A stretch of 64,000 bases of DNA, taken from contig NZ_JAQAGY010000015.1 in NCBI RefSeq assembly GCF_027533645.1, positions 62,001-126,000 of the forward strand. Direction: 5' to 3'. Below, piece after piece: positions 16,060 through 24,422 of this stretch. Made by a program: the position numbers and the translations under genes. The number at the start of each line of letters is the position of its first letter. Positions within the stretch are counted from its first letter, which is position 1. This DNA comes from Paenibacillus caseinilyticus. GTDB lineage: Bacteria > Bacillota > Bacilli > Paenibacillales > NBRC-103111. The notes under the pieces are model-generated. The model worked only from the letters and a program-made list of their open reading frames with translations. It was not told the DNA's origin and searched no databases.

Positions 16060-16579
16060 GTCCCTTCACCCCTTCCAGCTCGAGCAGCAGCTGTTTGATC
16101 CGCAGCCCGCCGCGGTAGCCTGTCAGCTTGCCGTTCGTGCCGATGACCCGGTGGCACGGGAAGATCACCGGCAGCGGATTCGCTCCGTTCGCCGCTCCCA
16201 CGGCCCTCACGGCCAGCGGCCGGCCGACCGCTTCCGCAATCTCCCGGTACGACCGGGTGCGGCCGGCCGGAATGCGGGCAAGCTCCCGCCATACCTCCTG
16301 CTGGAAGGCGGTACCGCGCAGATCAAGCGGGATCTCTTCCAGGCGGACCGGCTCTCCGGCAAAATACGCCGTCAGTGCTTCCAGGGCGCCGTTCTGTTCA
16401 AAGACCGCCTTGTCTTCCGTCAAGACGGCCCCCGGCAGGTGCCTTTGCAGCCAAGGCAGCGCCGCCTCCAGCGTCTCGTGGGGAAAGTGAATGCGGCACA
16501 ATCCTTTGTCCGTGGCCAACAGGGTCCACTCCTCGCCCCTCACCCCAAACGTTGTGTAATATACAACCGGTTCGCTCAT
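16025..16579 (-). CDS. ogt: Methylated-DNA-protein cysteine methyltransferase
   Basis: 184 residues. Removes methyl groups from O6-methylguanine by irreversible transfer to its own Cys. The acceptor motif PCHRV is present with Cys142, after the DNA-binding helix region (FQQEVWRELARIPAGRTRSYREIA, VRAVGAANGANPLPVIFPCHRVIG). A longer frame to 16660 exists; ATG 16579 is chosen because GGAGGAG lies just upstream and because it overlaps the adaA stop as ATGA. Equivalent to AdaB of B. subtilis. It overlaps alkA at its 3' end. Confidence 0.95.
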   Translation of the reverse strand: MSEPVVYYTTFGVRGEEWTLLATDKGLCRIHFPHETLEAALPWLQRHLPGAVLTEDKAVFEQNGALEALTAYFAGEPVRLEEIPLDLRGTAFQQEVWRELARIPAGRTRSYREIAEAVGRPLAVRAVGAANGANPLPVIFPCHRVIGTNGKLTGYRGGLRIKQLLLELEGVKGLDAAGHERFRF

Positions 16580-17160
16580 CTTCTCTCCTCCTTCGGGATA
16601 CTCCCCATGTGAACTTCCCGGAACGCGGTGGGACTGAAGCCCGTCTGCTGCCGGAACCAAACCGCAAAGTGCGACGGGCTCCGGAAACCAACCGCCGCAC
16701 CGATCTCCGTCATGGACGACTCCGTGTGCTCCAGCATGTGCCTTGCGGCCTGCACCCTTGCCATCTGCAGCCTCTCGGCAGGACTGCGGCCTGTCACCCG
16801 CTTATAGGTCCGCTGCAGATGGTACGGCGAGACCGCCAGTCGGGCAGCAAGCGTCTTCAGCGTAATGGGGCCGCCGAACCCCGCTTCGATCAAGGCGTCT
16901 ACCTCGGCCGCAAGCGCCGCGTCCGGGCCGTGGGAGCCGGGCGACTCGGGCTTGCACCGCTTGCAGGGCCGGAAGCCGGCCGCGACGGCCTCCTCCACGC
17001 TCGGATACAGCCTGATATTCTCGCGCTTCGGCGTCCGTGCCCGGCAGGACGGACGGCATACGATCCGAGTTGTCAGCACGCCTGTATAATACACACCGTC
17101 ATAGGTGCTCTCTTTGCTCGCAATGGATTCATAGATACGGTCGAACAATTCGGGATCCAC
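16576..17160 (-). CDS. adaA: Bifunctional methylphosphotriester methyltransferase and AraC-type activator
   Basis: 194 residues. Senses DNA alkylation by taking methyl groups from phosphotriesters, then activates the repair operon. The zinc/acceptor cysteines are Cys35, Cys39, Cys66 and Cys69 (RIVCRPSCRARTP, RPCKRCKPE), followed by an AraC-type double helix-turn-helix (ITLKTLAARLAVSPYHLQRTYK, MTEIGAAVGFRSPSHFAVWFRQQTG). It starts at GTG 17160 behind a strong AGGAGGTGATC. A TATACT box lies about 20 bases further up, with AAAAGCGGCA close to the place of the -35, which resembles Ada-box sequences; the operator call is tentative. Confidence 0.93.
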   Translation of the reverse strand: MDPELFDRIYESIASKESTYDGVYYTGVLTTRIVCRPSCRARTPKRENIRLYPSVEEAVAAGFRPCKRCKPESPGSHGPDAALAAEVDALIEAGFGGPITLKTLAARLAVSPYHLQRTYKRVTGRSPAERLQMARVQAARHMLEHTESSMTEIGAAVGFRSPSHFAVWFRQQTGFSPTAFREVHMGSIPKEERR

Positions 17161-17301
17161 AAGATCACCTCCTACCGCCAGTATAACCCGAGCCTGCCGC
17201 TTTTGACATGTCTCCCGGATACGAGAGCAACATTTCGACAGCCCTCCGGCGTTGACGCGAAGCTCCAGAATCGGTAGTATTTCGTAGGGAGGCGTTCACT
17301 T

Positions 17302-17664
17302 ATGTCCACTTTACTCGTACTCGGAAGCTTGAACATGTTCCTGGTCGTCGCGCTCGGCGCCTTCGGGGCCCACGGCCTCAAGAGCAAGCTGAGCGAAGAC
17401 GCCATGAAGGTATACCAGACCGGGGTCCAGTACCATATGGCCCATGCGCTCGGACTGCTTCTCATCGGTCTGCTCGCCGGACTGAAGCCGGAAGCCGGGC
17501 TGCTCGCAACTGCAGGCTGGCTGCTGATGGCGGGCATCGTCCTCTTCTCCGGCAGCCTGTATGCGCTGAGTCTGACGGGAATCCGCAAGCTCGGCGCGAT
17601 CACGCCGCTGGGCGGACTCGCCTTCTTGGCCGGCTGGATTCTGGTGCTGATCTCGGCGCTCTAG
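17302..17664 (+). CDS. DUF423 family small membrane protein (YwdK-like)
   Basis: 120 residues with four hydrophobic segments and the family entry FLVVALGAFGAHGLKSKLSEDAMKVYQTGVQYHMAHAL. The start ATG 17302 follows GGGAGG. Function unknown; the family is broadly distributed. It is divergent from the adaA operon and ended by a strong hairpin at 17694-17726. Confidence 0.9.
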   Translation: MSTLLVLGSLNMFLVVALGAFGAHGLKSKLSEDAMKVYQTGVQYHMAHALGLLLIGLLAGLKPEAGLLATAGWLLMAGIVLFSGSLYALSLTGIRKLGAITPLGGLAFLAGWILVLISAL

Positions 17665-17693
17665 GCGCCCCGCAGAAGCGCTGCCCGCATGCC

Positions 17694-17726
17694 GAAGAAC
17701 CTCAAGAATACTTCTTGAGGTTCTTC
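17694..17726. terminator. Bidirectional terminator between convergent genes
   Basis: Fifteen-base arms GAAGAACCTCAAGAA (17694-17708) and TTCTTGAGGTTCTTC (17712-17726). It lies between the DUF423 gene and the PCYCGC lipoprotein gene. Confidence 0.8.
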
Positions 17727-17739
17727 GCGCGTCCGCAGA

Positions 17740-18228
17740 TCAAGACGGCATCGGCGTCGGGGTTGGCTTGGCGTAGCCCTTGGCATACTCGGCGTCAATC
17801 TGCGCCCGGATCTCCTTGAGCGTCTTGCCTTCCGCCGTGAGCTTGGCCGTCTTCACGGCGATCTCCATGCAGACCCCGCAGCGCGTCCCGTGATCGTCCC
17901 ACACCACCTGTCCGTCGCTCCGCACTTCCTTAATGAAACAATTCTTATTGCTGAGGTGCCCTGCCGACTCGCCGCAGCCGCAGTAACACGGAATCCACTG
18001 CAGCCGGTCGATGTTCTTCGCCGCAATCCCATAGATCAGACGAGTCTGCTCCGGCTGGGATGCGAGGAACGAAGGCAGGATATCGAGAGATGCCGTGGTC
18101 TCCTGGATATCGCCATGATGCGCCGCGGCATGGACAGCCGGCTTCTCCGCCGCTTCCTTGGCGCCGCAAGCGGTTAGACTCGCCGCCATCACGAGCGGGA
18201 GTGCCAGCCCCATCGCCTTGAATTTCAC
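17740..18228 (-). CDS. PCYCGC-motif lipoprotein
   Basis: 162 residues, exported and lipid-anchored: lipobox SLTACG at the N-terminus, then the family motif IPCYCGCGESAGH at mid-protein and two more Cys pairs (KNCF, TRCGVCME). The family is widespread in Bacilli and its role is unknown; the Cys cluster suggests metal or redox binding. The C-terminus is a Pro/Thr tail (KPTPTPMPS). The start is GTG 18228, with AGGAGG nine bases upstream; the longer frame to 18381 has no ribosome site. Confidence 0.88.
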   Translation of the reverse strand: MKFKAMGLALPLVMAASLTACGAKEAAEKPAVHAAAHHGDIQETTASLDILPSFLASQPEQTRLIYGIAAKNIDRLQWIPCYCGCGESAGHLSNKNCFIKEVRSDGQVVWDDHGTRCGVCMEIAVKTAKLTAEGKTLKEIRAQIDAEYAKGYAKPTPTPMPS

Positions 18229-18479
18229 GTATATTGTCCTCCTATGAATCCGGATTGCTTCCGTCTCATAGTACCAAATCCGCCCGCCGAACACAAAACC
18301 GGGCCCGCCCGGCCAGGATGTGCCGCCCTGCGCTTGCTTCATTCTACGCTTTTTCCCTGCGCATTTTCTCTGAGCTTTCACCCAGCCATCTTGATCCCCG
18401 GCTTATAGATGCGGTTGCTGCTTCTGCACCTTCACTTCAGCACCTTCACTTCAGCGCCGCAGCGTATCGCTTCATCCGA

Positions 18480-18902
18480 TTACACCAGCCGCAGCGCTAC
18501 CTCGATATTCCCGCGTGTCGCTTTGGAATAAGGGCATACGCCATGAGCCGCTTCCACCAGCGCGAGCGCCGCCTCCCGGTCGGCTCCTTCGATATATACC
18601 TCAAGCTCCACGGCCAGCTTGAACCCGCCGTCCGCTTCGTCCTTCAGGATCGAGACGTGAGCGGTAACCGAGGTATGGGTAACCTCCGGAATGCGCTTCG
18701 TGCGGATCACCAGGTTTAATGCGGAGTCGAAGCAAGCCGCGTATCCCGCCGCGAACAACTGCTCGGGATTCGTGCCTTCCCCGCCGGGGCCGCCAAGCGC
18801 TTTGGGCATCTTAATCTCGTGGTCCAGCACCCCGTCCGCCGATACTACTCTGCCCTGCCGTCCGCCTGTCGCCGTTACTTCCGCTGTATATAATGCGCTC
18901 AT
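18480..18902 (-). CDS. ohr: Organic hydroperoxide resistance protein, Ohr/OsmC family
   Basis: 140 residues. Thiol peroxidase that reduces organic and fatty-acid hydroperoxides with lipoyl-type thiols. The two catalytic Cys are in GYAACFDSAL and GVCPYSKATRGN, both in Ohr-type context. ATG 18902 is preferred over ATG 18908 because GGAG is too close to the latter. A 26-base palindrome typical of OhrR operators lies at 18918-18943; no ohrR gene is next to it, so the repressor must be elsewhere. Confidence 0.93.
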   Translation of the reverse strand: MSALYTAEVTATGGRQGRVVSADGVLDHEIKMPKALGGPGGEGTNPEQLFAAGYAACFDSALNLVIRTKRIPEVTHTSVTAHVSILKDEADGGFKLAVELEVYIEGADREAALALVEAAHGVCPYSKATRGNIEVALRLV

Positions 18903-18917
18903 GTTCATTCTCCGTTC

Positions 18918-18943
18918 ATATTAAATTGTTTACAATTTAATAT
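18918..18943 (-). promoter_or_regulatory. OhrR-type operator
   Basis: Perfect inverted repeat with arms ATATTAAATTGT (18918-18929) and ACAATTTAATAT (18932-18943) around TT. It resembles the AAATTGTATACAATT-type OhrR box of Bacillus and sits 16 bases before the ohr start. Confidence 0.82.
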
Positions 18944-19187
18944 TACACAATTTATTTTGAAGTGTCAATAGATTGGGGAAGTCAACTGATTTGGATTGCA
19001 TGTTATCAAAGGAAGGCGGCTCCTATCCCGGCAAGCTTTCGTTCCAATGGCCGAGCCGCCTTACATTCAATTCAGAAGGCCTCCGGCAGGGTAAATATTA
19101 TAGTTGTCTCCTCTCCCTCATCGTGCTGTATAATGTCCATACCATACTTAGCCAGAAAGCAAGCAAGCCCAAGGAGGCTGTCCATCC

Positions 19188-21944
19188 ATGAATACGTTCG
19201 ACGATTATGCACTATTCGCACTTGCCTACGCGAGCGCCCCCTTTGGCATCGGTTTGTATGCTCCGGGGTCCGACCGCTGGGTGAAAGTCAACCCCGCTTT
19301 CTGCCGGATGCTGGGTTATGCGCCGGAAGAACTCGCAGGCCTCTCTGAGGAGGAGTTAACCCGTCCCGGCGATATCCTGTTAAGAGACCGTACCGCCGGC
19401 TCTTCCGGCGGACGTGCCGAAGGAACGCCACACGCGTTCGAGAAAAGGTACCTCCACCAACGAGGGCACGAAGTGTGGGCCTCCCTCCACCTGTCCCTGC
19501 TCGATAAACCGAATGAGGCGTCGCCCGAAGCCTACCTCGTCCATGTGTCGGACATAACCTTACAGCGCCGGACCGAAGATCAGCTGCGCGACAGCGAACG
19601 GCGGCACCGCCTAATCTCCGAGGTCACCCTGGACTGGATCTCCCGGCACCGGGCGGACGAAGAAGCCACGATCACCTTTTCCTCGCCCAGCTGCAGGACT
19701 TTTTTTGGTTTCGCCCCCGAAGAAATGGTCGGCCTCAGCGCACTCTCCCTCGTACATCCGGACGATCTCGATAGAGTCAAGGCCTTCCTGGAAGCCAATA
19801 TCAATACGGAAGGCAGTCAGGTGATCTTCCGCTTCCGGCGCAAGGACGGAGCGTACGTGTGGCTGGAGTCCACCTCCCGCTACACCTTCGATCCGGACGG
19901 CCGCATCGACGAGATCATCTCGATCTCCCGCGATATCACGGAGCGGCGTGCGTCCGAGCAGCGGCTGCAGGAGAGCGAGCAGCGCTACAAGTCACTCTTC
20001 GACCATAACCCAGCCGCCGTCTATTCCATGAATCTGGAAGGCGACTATCTGACAGCTAATGCCAATCTCGAGAAGCTGACCGGCTACTCCCTGGAGGAGC
20101 TCATCGGCATGTACTGGGGCCCGATTGTGGATGTCAAGGATCTAGCGAAGACCCAGCACCACTTTGCCCTCGCCGCGAAAGGTTTCCCCCAGAGCTACGA
20201 TCTTACGATTATCCATAAGGATGGCCATCCTGTCGAAATCCATTCGACGAATATTCCGATGATCGTCGATAACGAAGTCGTCGGCGTCTACGGCATCTCC
20301 GTCGATATTACGGAACGCCACCGGTACATAGAACAGATCGAGAAGCTGAGCCGCGATTATACGCTGATACTCGGTTCGGTATCCGAAGGGATCTTCGGTC
20401 TCGACGAGAAGGGGCACGCGGTCTTCATCAATCCGGCCGGTGCCGCCATGCTGGGCTTCCAACCCGGCGAGCTGATCGGCAGGCCTTATCTCGGGTTAAT
20501 GCAGCAGGCCCGCTTCCCGGGGTCTCCGGGCGGTTCGGATGACAGCGCGCTGCAGGACGCCATCCGCGAAGGCCGGCCGTATGAGAACCGGGAAGCGGTG
20601 TTCTGGCGCAAGGACGGCTCGAGCTTCCTCGCGGATTTCCGCGCGAGCCCGATCTTGGACAAAGGGCAGCTCAAAGGAGCTGTCGTCGTATTCCAGGACC
20701 GGACCGGGGAGAAAGCCATCATCCGGGCCAAGGAATCGGCCGAACGGGCGGATCAGGCGAAGTCGGAGTTTCTTGCGATCATGAGCCACGAGATCCGTAC
20801 GCCGATGAACGGCATCATCGGCATGGCCGACCTGCTCGCCGAAACGGAGCTCACCGAGGAACAGCGGGGTTACGCCGATATCATCCTTCGGAGCAGCTAT
20901 GCCCTGATCAAGATCTTGAACGAAATTCTCGACTTCAGCAAGATCGAGTCCGGAAAAGCGGAGGCAGCCCATGACCCGTTCAGCATCCATGCCGTAATGG
21001 AAAGCGTAATCGAACTCTTCTCCCCGAGAGCCGCTGAACGCGGCATCACGCTTAGCTTCCGCCTCGACGAAGACGTGCCTGCTGTCGTCTTGGGGGACGA
21101 AGGCATGCTGCGGCAGATCCTGGTCAACCTCGTTGGCAATGCGCTCAAATTCACGGAGGAAGGAAGCGTGGAGGTCAGCGCCAGGCTGCAGCCCGGCCTG
21201 GAACCGGGGAGGGCCGTCGTCGAGTGTTCCGTACGGGATACAGGCCTCGGCATCCCCTCCGACAAGCATAACCTGCTGTTCCAGTCGTTCTCGCAGCTGC
21301 ACCCTACGATCAACCGCAAGTATGGCGGCACTGGACTTGGGCTGGCGATATGCAAAAAGCTCGTGGAGCTGCAGGGAGGCGACATCGGCGTAGACAGCGG
21401 GGAAGCGTCGGGATCGACGTTCCACTTCCTGATTCCCTACGGCCTTCCCGCTGCGGAGCCGGTAAGCACAGAGCAAGGGGGGACCGAGTACATGGCGGAC
21501 GGACTTCCGGTGCAGAGCAGCGGCAGCGGCGCGCCGGAGTCCAGGCCTCTATACGGTCCCCTGCGGATCCTGGTTGCCGATGATAACGAGGTGAACCGCC
21601 TGCTCTTCGTCTTGCTTCTGAGGAAGCTTGGCTATGCTGCCGATACCGCCGTGAACGGGGCGGAAGCCGTCCGGGCGGTGGAACGCAGCTCTTACGACTT
21701 TATCTTCATGGATCTGCAGATGCCGGAGATGGACGGGTTCGAAGCCACGGCCGTCATCCGCCGCTTATTCCAGGAGCAGGAGCAGCCGGTCATTGTGGCG
21801 GTCACCGCCTTCGCCCAGTCCGAAGACCGGGACGCCTGCCTCCTCGCCGGCATGAACGATTTCATCTCGAAGCCGGTCTTCGCCCGCGAAGTGGAGCGGG
21901 TATTGAAGATGTGGTCCCCCCATGCCGCCCTCAGCGGTGCATAG
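19188..21944 (+). CDS. Hybrid sensor histidine kinase with four PAS domains and a receiver domain
   Basis: 918 residues, no membrane segment, so a cytoplasmic sensor. PAS domains lie at about 10-125, 130-255, 265-380 and 385-505 (repeated [28 protein letters not shown]). HisKA follows with phospho-acceptor His534 ([18 protein letters not shown]), the HATPase domain with the [18 protein letters not shown] box, and a C-terminal receiver domain with acceptor Asp842 ([11 protein letters not shown]) and Lys in FISKPV. No DNA-binding output domain and no partner regulator nearby; signal unknown. A TATAAT box lies at 19129-19134. Confidence 0.93.
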   Translation: MNTFDDYALFALAYASAPFGIGLYAPGSDRWVKVNPAFCRMLGYAPEELAGLSEEELTRPGDILLRDRTAGSSGGRAEGTPHAFEKRYLHQRGHEVWASLHLSLLDKPNEASPEAYLVHVSDITLQRRTEDQLRDSERRHRLISEVTLDWISRHRADEEATITFSSPSCRTFFGFAPEEMVGLSALSLVHPDDLDRVKAFLEANINTEGSQVIFRFRRKDGAYVWLESTSRYTFDPDGRIDEIISISRDITERRASEQRLQESEQRYKSLFDHNPAAVYSMNLEGDYLTANANLEKLTGYSLEELIGMYWGPIVDVKDLAKTQHHFALAAKGFPQSYDLTIIHKDGHPVEIHSTNIPMIVDNEVVGVYGISVDITERHRYIEQIEKLSRDYTLILGSVSEGIFGLDEKGHAVFINPAGAAMLGFQPGELIGRPYLGLMQQARFPGSPGGSDDSALQDAIREGRPYENREAVFWRKDGSSFLADFRASPILDKGQLKGAVVVFQDRTGEKAIIRAKESAERADQAKSEFLAIMSHEIRTPMNGIIGMADLLAETELTEEQRGYADIILRSSYALIKILNEILDFSKIESGKAEAAHDPFSIHAVMESVIELFSPRAAERGITLSFRLDEDVPAVVLGDEGMLRQILVNLVGNALKFTEEGSVEVSARLQPGLEPGRAVVECSVRDTGLGIPSDKHNLLFQSFSQLHPTINRKYGGTGLGLAICKKLVELQGGDIGVDSGEASGSTFHFLIPYGLPAAEPVSTEQGGTEYMADGLPVQSSGSGAPESRPLYGPLRILVADDNEVNRLLFVLLLRKLGYAADTAVNGAEAVRAVERSSYDFIFMDLQMPEMDGFEATAVIRRLFQEQEQPVIVAVTAFAQSEDRDACLLAGMNDFISKPVFAREVERVLKMWSPHAALSGA

Positions 21945-21957
21945 AACGGCATTCCAC

Positions 21958-21993
21958 GCCAAGAAGGACAGACCGAAGTCTGTCCTTCTTGGC
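21958..21993. terminator. Bidirectional terminator after the hybrid kinase
   Basis: Sixteen-base perfect arms (21958-21973 and 21978-21993) around a CGAA tetraloop. It separates the kinase from the convergent zinc-ribbon gene. Confidence 0.85.
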
Positions 21994-22048
21994 ATTTCTT
22001 GGGGCAAGGCTTCGCATTTCTTCCCGCGCTTCCTGCGGCTGTCGGAGC

Positions 22049-22435
22049 CTAAGGCCCCTCTTCCCCCGGGCCGGTAAGCGCGTCTCCGGTGAACTTGTAT
22101 CCGCACTTGGAGCAGAACAGCGCATGCCGGGGCAGGTGATGGCCGCAGCGGCACGCTTTCTCGCTTTTGACCGCAAGCACCTGCGCCTGCAGCCCCTCGA
22201 TCTCCTTCTGGAGATCGAGGATGGCCCCCGCCTGCTCCGCTACCGCCTCCTGCGCCGCCGCAATATTACCTGCCGCATAAGCGCTCACGGCCGCCTGCCC
22301 GGCCAGCAGCTGCTTGCGCTCGACCTCCTTTTCCCGCGAGGCGATCTGAGCGTTCAGCTTCGTGACCTCCAGCGTCTGCTGCGCGAGCCGAGCCGCCTCC
22401 GCCGCGCTTTGTTTCATCTTCTCGAAGAAAGACAT
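22049..22435 (-). CDS. Coiled-coil protein with C-terminal zinc ribbon
   Basis: 128 residues. Residues 1-95 are a long Ala/Glu/Gln-rich coiled coil (KMKQSAAEAARLAQQTLEVTKLNAQIASREKEVERK), and residues about 94-115 hold a CxC-x12-CxxC metal-binding ribbon (CRCGHHLPRHALFCSKCGYKF). No catalytic motif is seen. Such short coiled-coil/ribbon proteins are common in Firmicutes without a known job. ATG 22435 starts with MSFFEKMKQ, similar to many small stress or phage-shock-type helical proteins, but homology to PspA is not supported. Confidence 0.75.
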   Translation of the reverse strand: MSFFEKMKQSAAEAARLAQQTLEVTKLNAQIASREKEVERKQLLAGQAAVSAYAAGNIAAAQEAVAEQAGAILDLQKEIEGLQAQVLAVKSEKACRCGHHLPRHALFCSKCGYKFTGDALTGPGEEGP

Positions 22436-22680
22436 CCGTACGCACCCGCCCTTCTGTCTCCAGACTCTGCCAGCCTTGGGCCTGCTATCCTCATGTGTAT
22501 GGCGCCCCGTTCCATCTTAGAATTTGTCCCGGGAGGATCCCTGCGCCCTGCTATTCTATAATTCACAAACCGTACTGCTGAAGATTGCCTCATACCCCTA
22601 ATGCCTGTTACTCTCTATAATAGATTGCGTCTGTACACCCAACACTTGGAAATCCGATACAGACGAAAGAGGGCACGATT

Positions 22681-24021
22681 GTGTTTGTCATTCCTACGAA
22701 CCGCCCAGTACTCCAAGCAGCGAGATCCGCGGTTCAAGAGATGCTGGTCATGCAGCGCGCCGGCCGGGATCCCGAAGAGCTCCTAGTGCTGGATAACGCA
22801 CAGCCCGGAGTCTCCCGGCGCAACCGCGAGGATCTGCAGGAGCTGCAGCGCACCTCCCCCTTCCCTATCCATCACGTGGATCTGGAGGAACAGCGGCAGT
22901 GGGTCCGCCAGCTCGCCGTGTCGTCGCTGCGGGATACGGATCTGCTCATGAATCTGCTCTATCCGTATCCCGAGGAAGGGGATTACGGCAAAGTATTCAA
23001 CATGACGGCGCTCTACGCGGTCAAATACGGCAGGTACGTCATTCACCGCCGGGACTCCGATACGACGACGGCCGGGCTCGACGAATCCCGCTATCCCGTG
23101 CAGGGCGAGCTTATGTATCTGGGCCGCAAGGTGAGTGAAATCGACTCCGGCATGAACTCCGTCGAGCAGCCCTCCGGCGGACTGCGGGAGCAGGAGATCC
23201 TCATCGCCGGAAGCGACTATACGGGAGACTGGAACGTCGACCTCGCCGGGCTGCAGGAGAAGAACAGCCAGGCCCTGCCCTCGTTTCTCAAGGCGCTCAG
23301 CATTCCGGAAGACTCAGTCCCGGATTATATCCGGGCCAAATACCCGCTGGGCCAAGAGGATCAAGATCGCCCTTCCTCCGGGGTGCTGCTCATCACCTGC
23401 GAAGGGCGGCCCGCCCTCCCCGAGATTACTCCCTTCTATCCGGAATGCGGCAATATGGCGATGAAGGACATTTTCCAATGGATTCCCAGTTTTATCGGTT
23501 CGCGCTGTATCGGCTTCGACTACCATACGTACATTCTGGGAGCGATGCTGCATGCCCCCTGCGTCTATCATCCCAACAAAATCGTCCATGCCCACAGCCC
23601 GGGCCGCCGTGTGCTGTCCGAGATGCTGCAGTATTGGAAAGGCATCGCGAAGCTCGCGGACTATAACCACTTGATCTCGGTGTTCGGCCGGGATTACCTC
23701 CACCTGGTCCGCCTGCCGGGCCGGACCGGCTTCTTCGCTCACATGGAAGCCGGCACCCCGGCCCAGTTGGCGGAGGTTCTCTCCCGCTGCCACCGGAGCC
23801 GAGACCGCGCTTCGCGCCTGCAGGTGCTGCATGAGCTGGTGAGCGGGGTGCTGCAGCCCTCTCCGCTGGAAGAATACCGCCTGATTGCCAAAGAGCTGAT
23901 CCGCAGCCAAGATCTGCTGATAGAGGAGCTTGACCGGGATTACCGCAGAAGCTTCCTGCTGCAGAGCATGTGGCGGGAGCTCGTGGAATCGGCAAGGCAG
24001 CTGCGCTATGTGCAGCTCTGA
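22681..24021 (+). CDS. Unknown protein, possibly glycosyltransferase-like
   Basis: 446 residues, soluble. It opens MFVIPTNRP, then LLVLDNAQP, and has a RRDSDTTT motif at about residue 120, the order expected of a GT-A fold (N-terminal beta strand and a DxD-like acidic site), but the overall match is weak. A later FPE-type block (ITPFYPECGNMAMKDIF) and a helical C-terminal 130 residues follow. The start is GTG 22681 behind GAGGG. It stands alone, with no cell-wall or polysaccharide genes beside it. I cannot name the family with confidence; the glycosyltransferase idea is inference. Confidence 0.6.
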   Translation: MFVIPTNRPVLQAARSAVQEMLVMQRAGRDPEELLVLDNAQPGVSRRNREDLQELQRTSPFPIHHVDLEEQRQWVRQLAVSSLRDTDLLMNLLYPYPEEGDYGKVFNMTALYAVKYGRYVIHRRDSDTTTAGLDESRYPVQGELMYLGRKVSEIDSGMNSVEQPSGGLREQEILIAGSDYTGDWNVDLAGLQEKNSQALPSFLKALSIPEDSVPDYIRAKYPLGQEDQDRPSSGVLLITCEGRPALPEITPFYPECGNMAMKDIFQWIPSFIGSRCIGFDYHTYILGAMLHAPCVYHPNKIVHAHSPGRRVLSEMLQYWKGIAKLADYNHLISVFGRDYLHLVRLPGRTGFFAHMEAGTPAQLAEVLSRCHRSRDRASRLQVLHELVSGVLQPSPLEEYRLIAKELIRSQDLLIEELDRDYRRSFLLQSMWRELVESARQLRYVQL

Positions 24022-24184
24022 GCCCCTCCGGGCAGGTGACAGCCATAATGTAAGCTAGCTATAGCCGCCGGGCCAGCGCATTCCTTGCATTCTGACAGGC
24101 GCGACGGCAGGCAGTTTCGCTGTTGGAAGGCGCTTAGCTATAGCGGACAAAGCTGCGGACCCGATGGAATAGGCTGCCCCGGGA
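24022..24184. other. Intergenic region without a gene
   Basis: No open frame with a ribosome site is seen. It contains short direct matches (AGCTATAG at about 24057 and 24136) and leads into the tandem repeat. Confidence 0.5.
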
Positions 24185-24274
24185 GCATGAGTTGGTTTGG
24201 CATGAGTTAGCTTGGCATGAGTTGGCTTGGCATGAGTTGGCTTGGCATGAGTTGGCTTGGCATGAGTTGGCTTG
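24185..24274 (+). repeat. Tandem repeat, six units of 15 bp
   Basis: Units begin at 24185, 24200, 24215, 24230, 24245 and 24260 with consensus GCATGAGTTGGCTTG; the last four are identical and the first two differ by one base each. A degenerate tail (GCTTGGTTTGATATGG) follows. No gene reads through it. Confidence 0.9.
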
Positions 24275-24340
24275 GCTTGGTTTGATATGGATTGGTCTGG
24301 TCAGGTTTGGATAGCGATAAGCGCAAGCATTTACCTGGTA

Positions 24341-24376
24341 CGGAACAAGGCTGCCGCTGCGGGCAGCCTTGTTCCG
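24341..24376. terminator. Bidirectional terminator before the efflux pump gene
   Basis: Fifteen-base perfect arms CGGAACAAGGCTGCC (24341-24355) and GGCAGCCTTGTTCCG (24362-24376). It lies 46 bases past the stop of the minus-strand MFS gene. Confidence 0.75.
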
Positions 24377-24422
24377 TGTGGCCTTCCTTACTTTATTTCA
24401 TCCTTATTCCCTATGGCATCCT

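Noticed and set aside
24185..24274. Short tandem repeats considered as a CRISPR array
   Set aside because: Units are contiguous with no spacers and no cas genes are present in the window.
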